A stretch of 20,288 nt of DNA from Saprospiraceae bacterium. GTDB lineage: Bacteria > Bacteroidota > Bacteroidia > Chitinophagales > Saprospiraceae. Positions 6,829 to 14,275 of the stretch are shown piece by piece (within the stretch, counting starts at the first letter, position 1; every line of letters begins with the position of its first letter). The notes under the pieces were generated by a model. That model was not told where the DNA came from, searched no databases, and saw nothing but the letters and a program-made list of their open reading frames with translations. The stretch covers positions 1 through 20,288 of the forward strand of contig JACMLK010000325.1 in NCBI GenBank assembly GCA_014379665.1. Direction: 5' to 3'. The translations under genes were made by a program, and so were the position numbers.

Positions 6829-8013
6829 ATGAATTTTAATAATCTTATCATCCTACTTTTCTCCATTACATTTTATCATCAAGGTAAAACACAAAATGGC
6901 ATAGAAGAGGTAATTGCAGCCATTAAAAAAAATAATAAACAAATACTGGCATATGCCCAATATAATGAATCCGAAAGACTAATGTATAAAACAGGTTTGA
7001 CACTGCCCAATCCTGCAGTGGGATTTGATTTTATGGCAGGGTCGCCTGCCACAGCTGGCAATCAGACAGACCTAACCATCACTCAAGCCTTCGATTTCCC
7101 TTCGGTGTATGGTAGAAAGAAAGAACTGTCTGATCTCTTGATAGCACAATTGCCCTATCAATCTACATCTATGAGACAACATATATTGATGGAGGCTCAA
7201 AAGACATGCAACGAAATCATCTACTTAAATAAAATGTTGGCTGAACTCACTAAGAGAAAGGTAAGTGTAGAAAAATTGAATCGGGATTTTTATAAAAGTA
7301 TGGAAAATGGTGATGGGAACATCCTTGATGTAAACAAAGCAAAACTCCAACTCGCAGAAGTGAATGCCATGTACCGGCATCATCAATCCCTGCTGCAGCA
7401 AGCATTATTAAAATTAACATCTTTGAATGGCGGATTGGAAATCAACTTTACAGACAGCACCTATGCGACTCAGTTAACAAGTACAGCAATGGATGAATTT
7501 GTAAAAGTTAGCTTAACTGATGATCCGGATATAAAATATATGGAATCAGCTAAAATGATAGCTCAACAGGAAATTGCGGTAGCAAAAGCTATGACTTTGC
7601 CGAAAATGGAAGTAGGGTATCATTATCAGGCTATATTGGGACAAAGATTTCAGGGAGGACATGTAGGTTTTTCTATTCCATTATGGGAAAACAGGCATCT
7701 GGTGAAGTCAAAACATTCAAAATGGATATATGCAGATATGCAACTCGAAGCACAACGCCATCAGCGATATCTTGAACTCCGGCAAATTTATGACAAGTAT
7801 GAAAGCACTAAGGAATTGCTTGCTGAATATACAACTGTTTTATCTTCAATAAATAGTTTGCCACTCCTGAATAAAGCACTGGAAATGGGTCAGTTCTCTA
7901 CAATAGAATATTTTATGGAAACGAGTTATTTTTACAACACGGTAGATAAATATCTGCTGATAGAGAAGGAATATCACGATATGGTTTTTGAGATGAATAA
8001 GTATAAGTTGTGA
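6829..8013 (+). CDS. TolC-family outer-membrane efflux protein (CusC/CzcC type)
   Basis: The 394-residue product is the outer-membrane channel of the RND system. Residues 1-21 form a signal peptide (hydrophobic NLIILLFSITF, then a short polar stretch). The rest has the long amphipathic alpha-helices and paired repeats of the outer-membrane efflux protein family: the N-terminal PNPAVGFDFMAGSP region (about residues 63-76), helices rich in Q, E, A and K at about 100-200, a second VGYHYQAILGQRF strand region (about 262-274), FSIPLWENRH (about 281-290), and helices to the end. It is a little shorter than typical TolC proteins, as usual for heavy-metal types. It lies 12 nt downstream of the DUF3147 gene and closes the efflux operon. 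It has no lipobox, unlike CusC of E. coli. Confidence 0.9.
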   Translation: MNFNNLIILLFSITFYHQGKTQNGIEEVIAAIKKNNKQILAYAQYNESERLMYKTGLTLPNPAVGFDFMAGSPATAGNQTDLTITQAFDFPSVYGRKKELSDLLIAQLPYQSTSMRQHILMEAQKTCNEIIYLNKMLAELTKRKVSVEKLNRDFYKSMENGDGNILDVNKAKLQLAEVNAMYRHHQSLLQQALLKLTSLNGGLEINFTDSTYATQLTSTAMDEFVKVSLTDDPDIKYMESAKMIAQQEIAVAKAMTLPKMEVGYHYQAILGQRFQGGHVGFSIPLWENRHLVKSKHSKWIYADMQLEAQRHQRYLELRQIYDKYESTKELLAEYTTVLSSINSLPLLNKALEMGQFSTIEYFMETSYFYNTVDKYLLIEKEYHDMVFEMNKYKL

Positions 8014-8021
8014 TGATTAGG

Positions 8022-8037
8022 TTACCAACCGTGGTAA
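8022..8037 (+). terminator. Small hairpin after the efflux operon
   Basis: TTACCA (8022-8027) pairs with TGGTAA (8032-8037) around ACCG, 9 nt after the TolC-like stop. There is no T-run, so it is a weak candidate for termination or 3'-end protection. The rest of the gap to 8214 shows no gene and no exact TAnnTTTG box. Confidence 0.25.
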
Positions 8038-8214
8038 GGCAATAGGTCTACGATAAAATATAAACTATAAGTATCAATTTTGAATGAAATGACAGTAGTT
8101 TAGTTCGATACAAAAACTTGGCAGTATATTTCAACACATTGGTAATCAAGTGTAATGTTTGTAATTTTATAGCGACCAGTGCAACAATTTGAATAAAAGT
8201 AAGTTTATAATTTT

Positions 8215-8664
8215 ATGTATAATAAGTCTTTGCACATATTATTGGCCTTAAACTTATTTATCTCGTCTTTTGGCTTGATGGCTTTTGAGCATATATGCAG
8301 TAAAAACGGTACTACTTTTTCTGTTTTTCTAAAACCTGATAGTTGCTGTTCCAAGAAAAAAGCCAAAAGTTGTTCTGCTACTGGTTGTACTAAACACAAA
8401 TCAAATCAGGGCGTGGCATTTAATAAGAAGCCATGCTGTGAAGATAAAACACACTATAAAAAACTTAATATAAGCGCTACTGAACAAACAAAGGTTGTCC
8501 TTTCAGAGATTCAATCAATTTTTTATTATCCTGTCGCCGAAACCATTTTAAGTGGAAATGATTTTATCAGCGAAAATGAAAAAACCTTAAGATCTTACTC
8601 ATATAAACCACCGCCACTCCATGTGGACAATTTAAGGGTGCTTTATCAATCGTTCCTTTGTTAG
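8215..8664 (+). CDS. HYC_CC_PP family Cys-rich exported protein
   Basis: The 149-residue product fits the small Bacteroidota family named for its conserved H-Y-C, C-C and P-P motifs. Here they read EHIC (His26-Cys28, Ile in place of Tyr), CC at 44-45 and again at 74-75, extra Cys at 53 and 58, PPP at 132-134, and a final Cys149. Residues 1-23 are hydrophobic (signal peptide or anchor), so the cysteines face the periplasm. The function is unproven; the Cys/His pattern and the usual genomic setting next to copper genes suggest soft-metal binding. It lies between the RND operon and an exported HMA-domain gene. Basic runs (KKKAKSC, HKSNQ) separate the Cys pairs. The family assignment rests on motif recognition. 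Confidence 0.75.
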   Translation: MYNKSLHILLALNLFISSFGLMAFEHICSKNGTTFSVFLKPDSCCSKKKAKSCSATGCTKHKSNQGVAFNKKPCCEDKTHYKKLNISATEQTKVVLSEIQSIFYYPVAETILSGNDFISENEKTLRSYSYKPPPLHVDNLRVLYQSFLC

Positions 8665-8859
8665 CTTTCCAAAACATCCTATTTCTGCAATAGGTTCTTA
8701 AGTTCATTATATGTATTGGTCTTCAACCTACATGTTAATGATCTTCCATAAGAAGCATCCATTGGTTTTGAAATATCTGCCTGTATTTGGGCAGACCGGA
8801 GTTTTTCCTTTTGAGATAAATTTCGTCAATACTAAGAATTTGGTGCTACTAATATTAAA

Positions 8860-8888
8860 TCACCTGGTGAGGTATAACCCAGAAGGGT
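8860..8888. promoter_or_regulatory. Adjacent inverted repeats, possible operator
   Basis: TCACCTGGTGA (8860-8870) is a perfect 5-1-5 palindrome, followed by ACCC-AGAA-GGGT (8877-8888). They lie 31-59 bp upstream of the HMA-domain gene. Position and symmetry fit a regulator site, but they match no copper-regulator operator I know. The rest of the 254-bp gap contains only a doubtful 74-codon open frame. Confidence 0.2.
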
Positions 8889-8918
8889 ACTATTTTTCAA
8901 ATTTCAAAATAATTCTTA

Positions 8919-9275
8919 ATGAAAACATTTATTAGAAGTATAGTGGTCATATTTATAGCATTATTCACCACTCATCTCAGTACAGCGCAGTCAATAAATT
9001 TAAAAATCGTAGATGTCAAAGTGTATGGTAACTGTGGCATGTGCAAAAAGACTATCGAAAAAGCGGGGAATGTAAAAGGCATCTCAAAGACAAAATGGGA
9101 TACAGAAACCGCGATGGCCAAAATAACCATAGATAGTACCAAAACAAGTGTAGATGAAGTATTGAAAAGAATCGCTGAAGTTGGATATGACAGTGATGCA
9201 TTCCGGGCACCTGATGCAGTGTATGAAAATCTACATGGCTGTTGTCAATATGAGAGACCGGCAAAAAAGATTTAA
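8919..9275 (+). CDS. Exported heavy-metal-associated (HMA) domain protein
   Basis: The 118-residue product carries a signal peptide (residues 1-23, ending STAQ) and one ferredoxin-like HMA domain (about 28-93). The metal site reads VYGNCGMCKKTIEKA, with Cys39 and Cys42 in a CxxC arrangement, preceded by N-C-G rather than the cytosolic CopZ pattern GMTC. The C-terminal extension has an extra Cys pair (Cys108-Cys109) not needed by the fold. It is likely a periplasmic Cu+ carrier, a compartment variant of CopZ. It follows the HYC_CC_PP gene and precedes the multicopper oxidase. The start ATG 8919 gives a normal signal peptide. The stretch 9276-9370 holds a 24-codon frame of uncertain meaning. 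Confidence 0.85.
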   Translation: MKTFIRSIVVIFIALFTTHLSTAQSINLKIVDVKVYGNCGMCKKTIEKAGNVKGISKTKWDTETAMAKITIDSTKTSVDEVLKRIAEVGYDSDAFRAPDAVYENLHGCCQYERPAKKI

Positions 9276-9370
9276 AATAACTATGAAACCATTTACAATC
9301 ATAGTACTCATGCGTCCGTACAGACCTAGAAGAAAAGATATCAGGATGGAAAATTAAAATTAGAAAATAA

Positions 9371-10822
9371 ATGACCATGAATATATTAAAATTCGGTGGG
9401 ATGATCACCTTAGTATCAGCTTTTACTTTTATGAGTTGTCATAAAATGGGCGAAGGTAATAAAGAAACTGCAAGAGCAGTTATTGAAAAATCCTTTACAT
9501 TTCCCATATCTACTCCAATGGTCATGGATGCAACGAATGCATCTTTTGCAGCAAAATCAAGCATTGCCAATATTGGTGGTCAATCTGTAAATACCCTTTC
9601 GTATGGTAATGGAGGCATATTAGGACCGACACTTAAGATAAATCAAGGTGATGTCATGAATCTGGTATTTACAAATGAGCTTTCAGAACCGACAAATATA
9701 CATTGGCATGGACTAGAGGCTCCTGCTGTGCAAGACGGATATCCCACAGACCTGACTCAGGCTGGTAATTCATATACCTATAATTTTCGTGTTGTGGACA
9801 GGCCAGGGACATATTGGTACCACCCTCATCCTGATATGGCTACTGCAAGCCAGGCTTACAGAGGATTGGCCGGTTTTTTTATAGTCACCTCTCCTGAAGA
9901 ACAAGCATTGAATTTACCTCAGGGTATTTATGATGTTCCTTTAGTAATTCAGGACAAAAGATTGGCAGGTGGACTGGTATATAATCCGGATACTGATGAC
10001 AAAACTATAGGATATTTTGGAGAATCAGTATTAGTTAATGGCACATCAGGAGCCGTTATGGATGTAGAAACACGTACCTACAGATTTCGATTATTGAATG
10101 GTTCAAATGCAAGAATGTACAATTTTGCCTTGTCTGACGGTTTGAAATTTAAGCTTATCGGGAGTGATGGCGGACTATTGGATGTTCCGGCAGATATATC
10201 AAAAATCTTACTTGCTCCTGGTGAAAGAGCTGATGTACTTATTAATTTTGGTAGTATGCCGGTAGGTACGGAATTGTTTATGGAGAGTGCATCGTTTAGC
10301 GGATCATCTTCCCAAGGCAGTCAAAGTTTTAAGATTATGAAATTTAAGATAATTAAAGATGTCATTGACAATTTTATTGTTCCGACCACATTGATGCCAG
10401 TGGTAAAAATATCTGAATCTTCTTCTCTTGCTTCGCGCAAATTTAACATAGGACATATGATGGCCCATGGAGGTATGGATGGAGTTATGCATCCAATAGA
10501 TGGAAAGACATTTGATGCCAATCGAAGAGATGAGGTAGTTAAGAGTGGTAGTGTAGAAGTCTGGGAGTTTGATAATACAGCAGGTACAGAAATTCACCCA
10601 ATGCATTTGCACGGTCTTCAGTTTCAGGTTTTGAAAAGGACAGGAGGAAGAGGCTTGATTCAACCATGGGAAAAAGGATGGAAAGATACAATATTGGCAT
10701 TTCCAGGTGAAAAGGTAAAAATCATCATACGATTTCCTGAAAACAAAGGAAAATTTGTATTCCATTGCCATAATCTGGAACACGAAGATGCAGGGATGAT
10801 GTTAAATTTTGAAATTCAATAA
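9371..10822 (+). CDS. Multicopper oxidase lipoprotein (CueO-like cuprous oxidase candidate)
   Basis: The 483-residue product has three cupredoxin domains. A lipobox-like FMSC puts a lipidated Cys at position 23. All four copper-binding motifs are intact: HWHG (His111, His113), WYHPH (His151, His153), HPMHLHG (His409, His412, His414) and HCHNLEHEDAGM (His465, Cys466, His467, His471, axial Met476). An internal run GHMMAHGGMDGVMH (361-374) is Met/His-rich, similar in place and character to the methionine-rich insert that gives CueO its Cu+ oxidase activity, though much shorter. The expected role is oxidation of toxic Cu+ to Cu2+ at the membrane surface. ATG 9371 and ATG 9377 are both possible starts. 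It is followed after 33 nt by the lipocalin-like gene. A laccase-like role on organic substrates cannot be excluded. Confidence 0.92.
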   Translation: MTMNILKFGGMITLVSAFTFMSCHKMGEGNKETARAVIEKSFTFPISTPMVMDATNASFAAKSSIANIGGQSVNTLSYGNGGILGPTLKINQGDVMNLVFTNELSEPTNIHWHGLEAPAVQDGYPTDLTQAGNSYTYNFRVVDRPGTYWYHPHPDMATASQAYRGLAGFFIVTSPEEQALNLPQGIYDVPLVIQDKRLAGGLVYNPDTDDKTIGYFGESVLVNGTSGAVMDVETRTYRFRLLNGSNARMYNFALSDGLKFKLIGSDGGLLDVPADISKILLAPGERADVLINFGSMPVGTELFMESASFSGSSSQGSQSFKIMKFKIIKDVIDNFIVPTTLMPVVKISESSSLASRKFNIGHMMAHGGMDGVMHPIDGKTFDANRRDEVVKSGSVEVWEFDNTAGTEIHPMHLHGLQFQVLKRTGGRGLIQPWEKGWKDTILAFPGEKVKIIIRFPENKGKFVFHCHNLEHEDAGMMLNFEIQ

Positions 10823-10855
10823 CCATATTTTTTAACATTCTAAATTTATTTAAAA

Positions 10856-11230
10856 ATGATTCATATAAAATCTTTAATGGCTATTCTGTTATTGGTAACT
10901 ATGACCTTTATTTCCTGTAAAAGTGATGAAGCCACAATTACTGAAAATCTAACTGCTGAGTGGAGTTCAACTGCTGTTAAAATTGATGGTGTCGCTTCTC
11001 CTGCTACTACTGTGATGTTTTTGCATTTGCTAAGCAGCAAACAGTATGAAATCACGACCAGCATCACACCATTTACCCACCCGAAAACAGGTGTATGGTC
11101 TGTCAATACTGGCGGTGACAAGTTGACTCTGGCGGGAAACGTCTGGACGATTCATCATCTTGAAGGTAATACGCTTCGTTTAGAAAATGTGGTTGATGGA
11201 AAAGAACTTGAAATAGATTTTGCCAAGTAA
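10856..11230 (+). CDS. Small lipocalin-like lipoprotein
   Basis: The 124-residue product has a lipoprotein signal peptide (lipobox FISC, Cys21). The mature part alternates beta-strands and ends in GNVWTIHHLEGNTLRLENVVDGKELEIDFA, the pattern of small lipocalin-like domains common in Bacteroidota; an early W (TAEWSS) and a later W (GVWSV) fit that fold. There are no clustered His or Cys in the mature part, so direct metal binding is not indicated, and the ligand is unknown. It lies 33 nt after the multicopper oxidase and is probably cotranscribed with it. The family call is moderate because these domains diverge widely. Confidence 0.65.
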   Translation: MIHIKSLMAILLLVTMTFISCKSDEATITENLTAEWSSTAVKIDGVASPATTVMFLHLLSSKQYEITTSITPFTHPKTGVWSVNTGGDKLTLAGNVWTIHHLEGNTLRLENVVDGKELEIDFAK

Positions 11231-11383
11231 TTCACCTGATGGTTTTTCTCTAAATTTTGAATATTTTTTTTAAATGTATAAGAATGAATAAGGTAATGCA
11301 CTTCTTCAAGAGGATTTTGAAAATGATATTTATAAAAAAATGTTGTCGCTGATTGTATTAAAAAACAAATAAATAAAAGCCTT

Positions 11384-13327
11384 ATGCTCCTAAAATATTT
11401 CTCAATTTGTCTCATGTTTTCAAGCAATATTTTGTTTGCTCAATATTCCATTAAAGGCAAGATCACTGAACAAACACAAACCATAAGTGGTGCCAGGATG
11501 ACGCTTTTTAACAGTGATACTACTTATTTTATGGAAAGACGCAGCGATAATATTGGCATGTTCTTTTTTTCAAATGTTCCTTCGGGAACTTATAAAATAG
11601 GTGTTGCCAAATCAGATTATAATTACAAAGAATCCAATATTATTATTAATGAAACCAATCAGGATATAAATTTTGAACTTGATCGCGAAACAGAAAAAGG
11701 AAAATGGGAAGTGATCATAAAATCGCCTGAACCACTGGGTGGAACGGACTTAGGAGTACTCATGCCTGATGGCAAAATATATTATTGCCATGACACCAAA
11801 GATCCATTTTATTTTGACCCCAAATCAAATGATACATTAAGTGTAATGGGTAGTGACAGTTTGCAAGGATGTGTGGGGCCCATACTTCTGGCAGACAGTA
11901 CGGTTTGGTTTTTTGGTGGCACATTGAAAGAAATTTATGGTCCCGGAACAAAAAAAGTAAAAAGGTTTGATGTCCGGACGTCCAAATGGAAAACCCAGCA
12001 AAATATGCTTGATTTCAGATGGTATCCAAGTGTTTCACCGCTATCAAATGGTCGAGTCATAATCCTTGGCGGTGGCGGACTCAACAATCCAATAAGAGTA
12101 AAAACATCTGAAATCTATGACCCAAAAAGTGGCATTTCAAAACCAACAGGTCAAATTGCCATTGGTAATGAAGTTTCTCCTATTGTACCGTTACTGAATG
12201 GTAAAACATTGATGACGCACCGTCCGCCACAATTGTTTGATCCAACTACAAATCAATGGGAATTGGCGGCTGATTTTGCCCAAAGCAATCGTATGAGCAA
12301 TGGAGATCATAGTGATCATGAATTGGTATTGATGCCGGACGGGGATGTATTTGCTTTTGGATATAAACCGTTTAACAACACTCCGGGTACATTTGTGGAA
12401 AAATATGACGTCGCGGCTAATAAATGGGAACTAAAAAGTAGTATTAATCCTATCAGATCAAGGGCAAAGGCAATAATACTGCCGGATAAAAAAATATTGA
12501 TAGCAGGAGGTCAGAAAGAAGATCAAAATGACATAAGCCCGGTAAACCAATGGGGATACATGAAACGATCCGATCTGTATCATCCAGAAACCGATACCTG
12601 GAGAAATCTTGCAGATTTGAATTATTTTAGGGAGTATCATTCCATAATGACTTTAGTCCCGGATGGAAGGGTTATAGCAGTGGGAGGCGAGGGTCAACCC
12701 GGTAATGAACCCACCCAAAGTATCATTGAAGCTTTTAAACCGCCTTATCTTTTCAGAGGAGTAAGACCTGAAATAATGAATCTAAATGCCAAAAGATTTT
12801 CAAAAGGTGATGAGTTAACATTTGAAATAACAAGGTCAGATTCCATAACCGGAGTACTGCTTATGGCTAATGCAGTAAACACTCATTTTATGAATAGCAG
12901 CAGTAATCGGTTTATCGAACTAGAATATGAACAAAATAATGGAAAGGTCACTGCTTTATTACCTTCGGATTCTCTTATATTATTTGATGGCTTTTATATG
13001 TTGTTTGCCATGGTTGATGATATACCATCAAAAGCTGAAATAATTGTAGTCAACAACCGGGCAGGGATCACATCAAATATTCAGGAATATGGAAAAGAAA
13101 ATGCGGTGATATATCCTAATCCGTGTAAAGACATTGTCCACTTCAAATCAGAAAACCCCATCATAGGAATCACGATCAGGGACATAAATGGGCATATAGT
13201 ATTGACAAAACGAGATAAAAACATTGAATCAGTAAATCTTGAGGGGTATTCATCCGGTATGTATTATGTTGAAATTATGAATGGTAACAGTGAAGTCACT
13301 GTTCAACAAATAAGTAAAATTAAATAG
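11384..13327 (+). CDS. T9SS-secreted galactose/glyoxal oxidase-like copper-radical oxidase (AA5 candidate)
   Basis: The 647-residue product has a signal peptide (1-19, ending FAQ), a carboxypeptidase-regulatory-like beta domain (about 21-100), a Kelch-type seven-bladed propeller (about 108-450), a galactose-oxidase C-terminal early-set domain (DUF1929, about 455-558) and a T9SS type A sorting domain (about 573-647, beginning VIYPNP). The residues expected for a copper-radical active site are all visible: Cys163 (QGCVGP), Tyr214 (FRWYPS), Tyr418-His419 (EYHS) and His501 (NTHFMN). They correspond to Cys228, Tyr272, Tyr495, His496 and His581 of galactose oxidase. The RWYPS motif and THFMN context resemble glyoxal oxidases more. 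Such enzymes oxidise aldehydes or alcohols with O2 and release H2O2. Its position in a copper cluster fits a copper cofactor. Substrate and activity are unproven. Confidence 0.85.
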   Translation: MLLKYFSICLMFSSNILFAQYSIKGKITEQTQTISGARMTLFNSDTTYFMERRSDNIGMFFFSNVPSGTYKIGVAKSDYNYKESNIIINETNQDINFELDRETEKGKWEVIIKSPEPLGGTDLGVLMPDGKIYYCHDTKDPFYFDPKSNDTLSVMGSDSLQGCVGPILLADSTVWFFGGTLKEIYGPGTKKVKRFDVRTSKWKTQQNMLDFRWYPSVSPLSNGRVIILGGGGLNNPIRVKTSEIYDPKSGISKPTGQIAIGNEVSPIVPLLNGKTLMTHRPPQLFDPTTNQWELAADFAQSNRMSNGDHSDHELVLMPDGDVFAFGYKPFNNTPGTFVEKYDVAANKWELKSSINPIRSRAKAIILPDKKILIAGGQKEDQNDISPVNQWGYMKRSDLYHPETDTWRNLADLNYFREYHSIMTLVPDGRVIAVGGEGQPGNEPTQSIIEAFKPPYLFRGVRPEIMNLNAKRFSKGDELTFEITRSDSITGVLLMANAVNTHFMNSSSNRFIELEYEQNNGKVTALLPSDSLILFDGFYMLFAMVDDIPSKAEIIVVNNRAGITSNIQEYGKENAVIYPNPCKDIVHFKSENPIIGITIRDINGHIVLTKRDKNIESVNLEGYSSGMYYVEIMNGNSEVTVQQISKIK

Positions 13328-13472
13328 TCAATTATAAGTATCTGTACTAAAGCAGCTGGCACCTTTTCATATTTAAAAGCATGAAACTTATAGGATAAAA
13401 GAATTATAAATTAAAATGTGAATTCATAAACTTAAATATTTTTAACTAATTAATCATCTAAAAAAATGTATC

Positions 13473-13742
13473 ATGAAAAATCAAATTATTGCTCTCAGCG
13501 TAATTCTGGCCATCACTTTTGTTATGACATCGTGCGGAAGTAAAACCAGTACTCAGCAAACAGAACCATCCTCAAGTGAACAAATGGCTGTGGATACGAG
13601 CGGTTCTTTAAAAACTGTAGCCGCTCTCTATCAATGTCCTATGAAGTGTGAAGGAGAGAAGACCTATGACAAACCTGGAACTTGCCCTGTGTGCAAAATG
13701 GATCTTAAAGAAAAAGATAAGCATAAAGACCATAAGCACTAA
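13473..13742 (+). CDS. Lipoprotein with heavy-metal-binding domain (HMBD)
   Basis: The 89-residue product has a lipoprotein signal peptide (VMTSC, Cys21), a Ser/Thr/Gln-rich linker (22-50) and one HMBD/YHS-like module (53-78): YQCPM, CEGEKTYD, then GTCPVCKMDL, with Cys55, Cys59, Cys71 and Cys74. A charged His-rich tail ends in HKDHKH. The module is the same type as the two N-terminal ones of the CopA encoded at 15987-18470 and matches the first of them at 19 of 26 positions. It probably binds Cu+ at the periplasmic face and could receive copper exported by CopA. It lies 145 nt after the secreted oxidase gene and 89 nt before a DUF6122 gene; no clear promoter is visible. Confidence 0.85.
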   Translation: MKNQIIALSVILAITFVMTSCGSKTSTQQTEPSSSEQMAVDTSGSLKTVAALYQCPMKCEGEKTYDKPGTCPVCKMDLKEKDKHKDHKH

Positions 13743-13831
13743 ACTTATTATGATAAGAATGAAATAAACCGTATAAATTGAGATAGGAAGTTTTAGTAAA
13801 AGAAAATTTAATTCAATTAGAAAATTTAAAA

Positions 13832-14167
13832 GTGTCTGCAATAAGTATTTTTCAAAATGTGTTACATTATTTTTTACATTTCGGTGTTCCGTTTGTAATT
13901 GCCTACTTATTCTGGAGAGAAAAATGGTTAAGAGTTGGGACAATCATGTTCTCTACAATAATAATAGATATTGATCATTTTTGGGCAAATCCCATTTTTG
14001 ATGCATGCAGATGCAGCATTGGCTATCATCCTTTTCATAGTATGCCGATAATAATATTGTATCCGGTTCTCCTATTTTTTCCTAAAACCAGGCTTCTGGG
14101 AATAGGATTGACTATCCATATATTAACCGATTATATTGATTGCTTAATCATGAAGTTAAATTGTTAA
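13832..14167 (+). CDS. DUF6122 family membrane protein
   Basis: The 111-residue product has several hydrophobic helices (about 15-30, 33-47, 70-84 and 87-101) and conserved polar residues typical of DUF6122: His12 and His16 (LHYFLHFG), DIDH (46-49), CRCSIGYHPFHS (59-70) and HILTDYID (96-103). The D-x-D-H, HxxH and HxxxD spacing recalls membrane-bound metal-dependent hydrolases of the YdjM type, so a metal site at the membrane is plausible, though no activity is established. The start is GTG 13832; a second GTG (13859, just before LHYFLHFG) is a possible shorter start. It is the last + strand gene of the metal cluster and is followed by terminator-like hairpins. Confidence 0.75.
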   Translation: MSAISIFQNVLHYFLHFGVPFVIAYLFWREKWLRVGTIMFSTIIIDIDHFWANPIFDACRCSIGYHPFHSMPIIILYPVLLFFPKTRLLGIGLTIHILTDYIDCLIMKLNC

Positions 14168-14176
14168 AAGAAATGG

Positions 14177-14219
14177 CAAAAATCAGGATTGATTTTTGCA
14201 ATCCCTAACTATTTAGGGA
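14177..14219. terminator. Two hairpins between convergent genes
   Basis: CAAAAATCA (14177-14185) pairs perfectly with TGATTTTTG (14190-14198) around GGAT; with A-run and T-run in its arms it could act in both directions. TCCCTAA (14202-14208... loop ...) pairs with TTAGGGA (14213-14219) around CTAT. They lie between the DUF6122 stop and the end of the minus-strand DUF1801 gene. Confidence 0.5.
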
Positions 14220-14239
14220 ACGCCAAAATAAGATGCTTT

Positions 14240-14258
14240 CCCCTCTCGGGGTTTTATT
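14240..14258 (+). terminator. Intrinsic terminator of the metal gene cluster
   Basis: CCCC (14240-14243) pairs with GGGG (14248-14251) around TCTC and is followed directly by TTTTATT. It is a short GC stem with a T-tract on the + strand, 73 nt past the DUF6122 stop, and is the best-formed terminator of the + strand cluster. Confidence 0.55.
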
Positions 14259-14275
14259 ACTAAATAATTGATTGT

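Noticed and set aside
8153..8161. TAATGTTTG as a -7 box for the HYC_CC_PP gene
   Set aside because: It has one base too many between TA and TTTG and lies more than 50 nt from the start.
8711..8935. 74-codon + strand open frame
   Set aside because: No family resemblance, overlaps the start of the HMA-domain gene and the palindromes at 8860-8888; its composition looks like translated AT-rich intergenic DNA.
9052..9408. 118-codon minus-strand open frame
   Set aside because: Antisense to the HMA-domain coding region; Cys/His richness is a by-product of the opposite strand.
13608..13943. 111-codon minus-strand open frame
   Set aside because: Antisense to the HMBD lipoprotein and DUF6122 genes, which both have clear family motifs.
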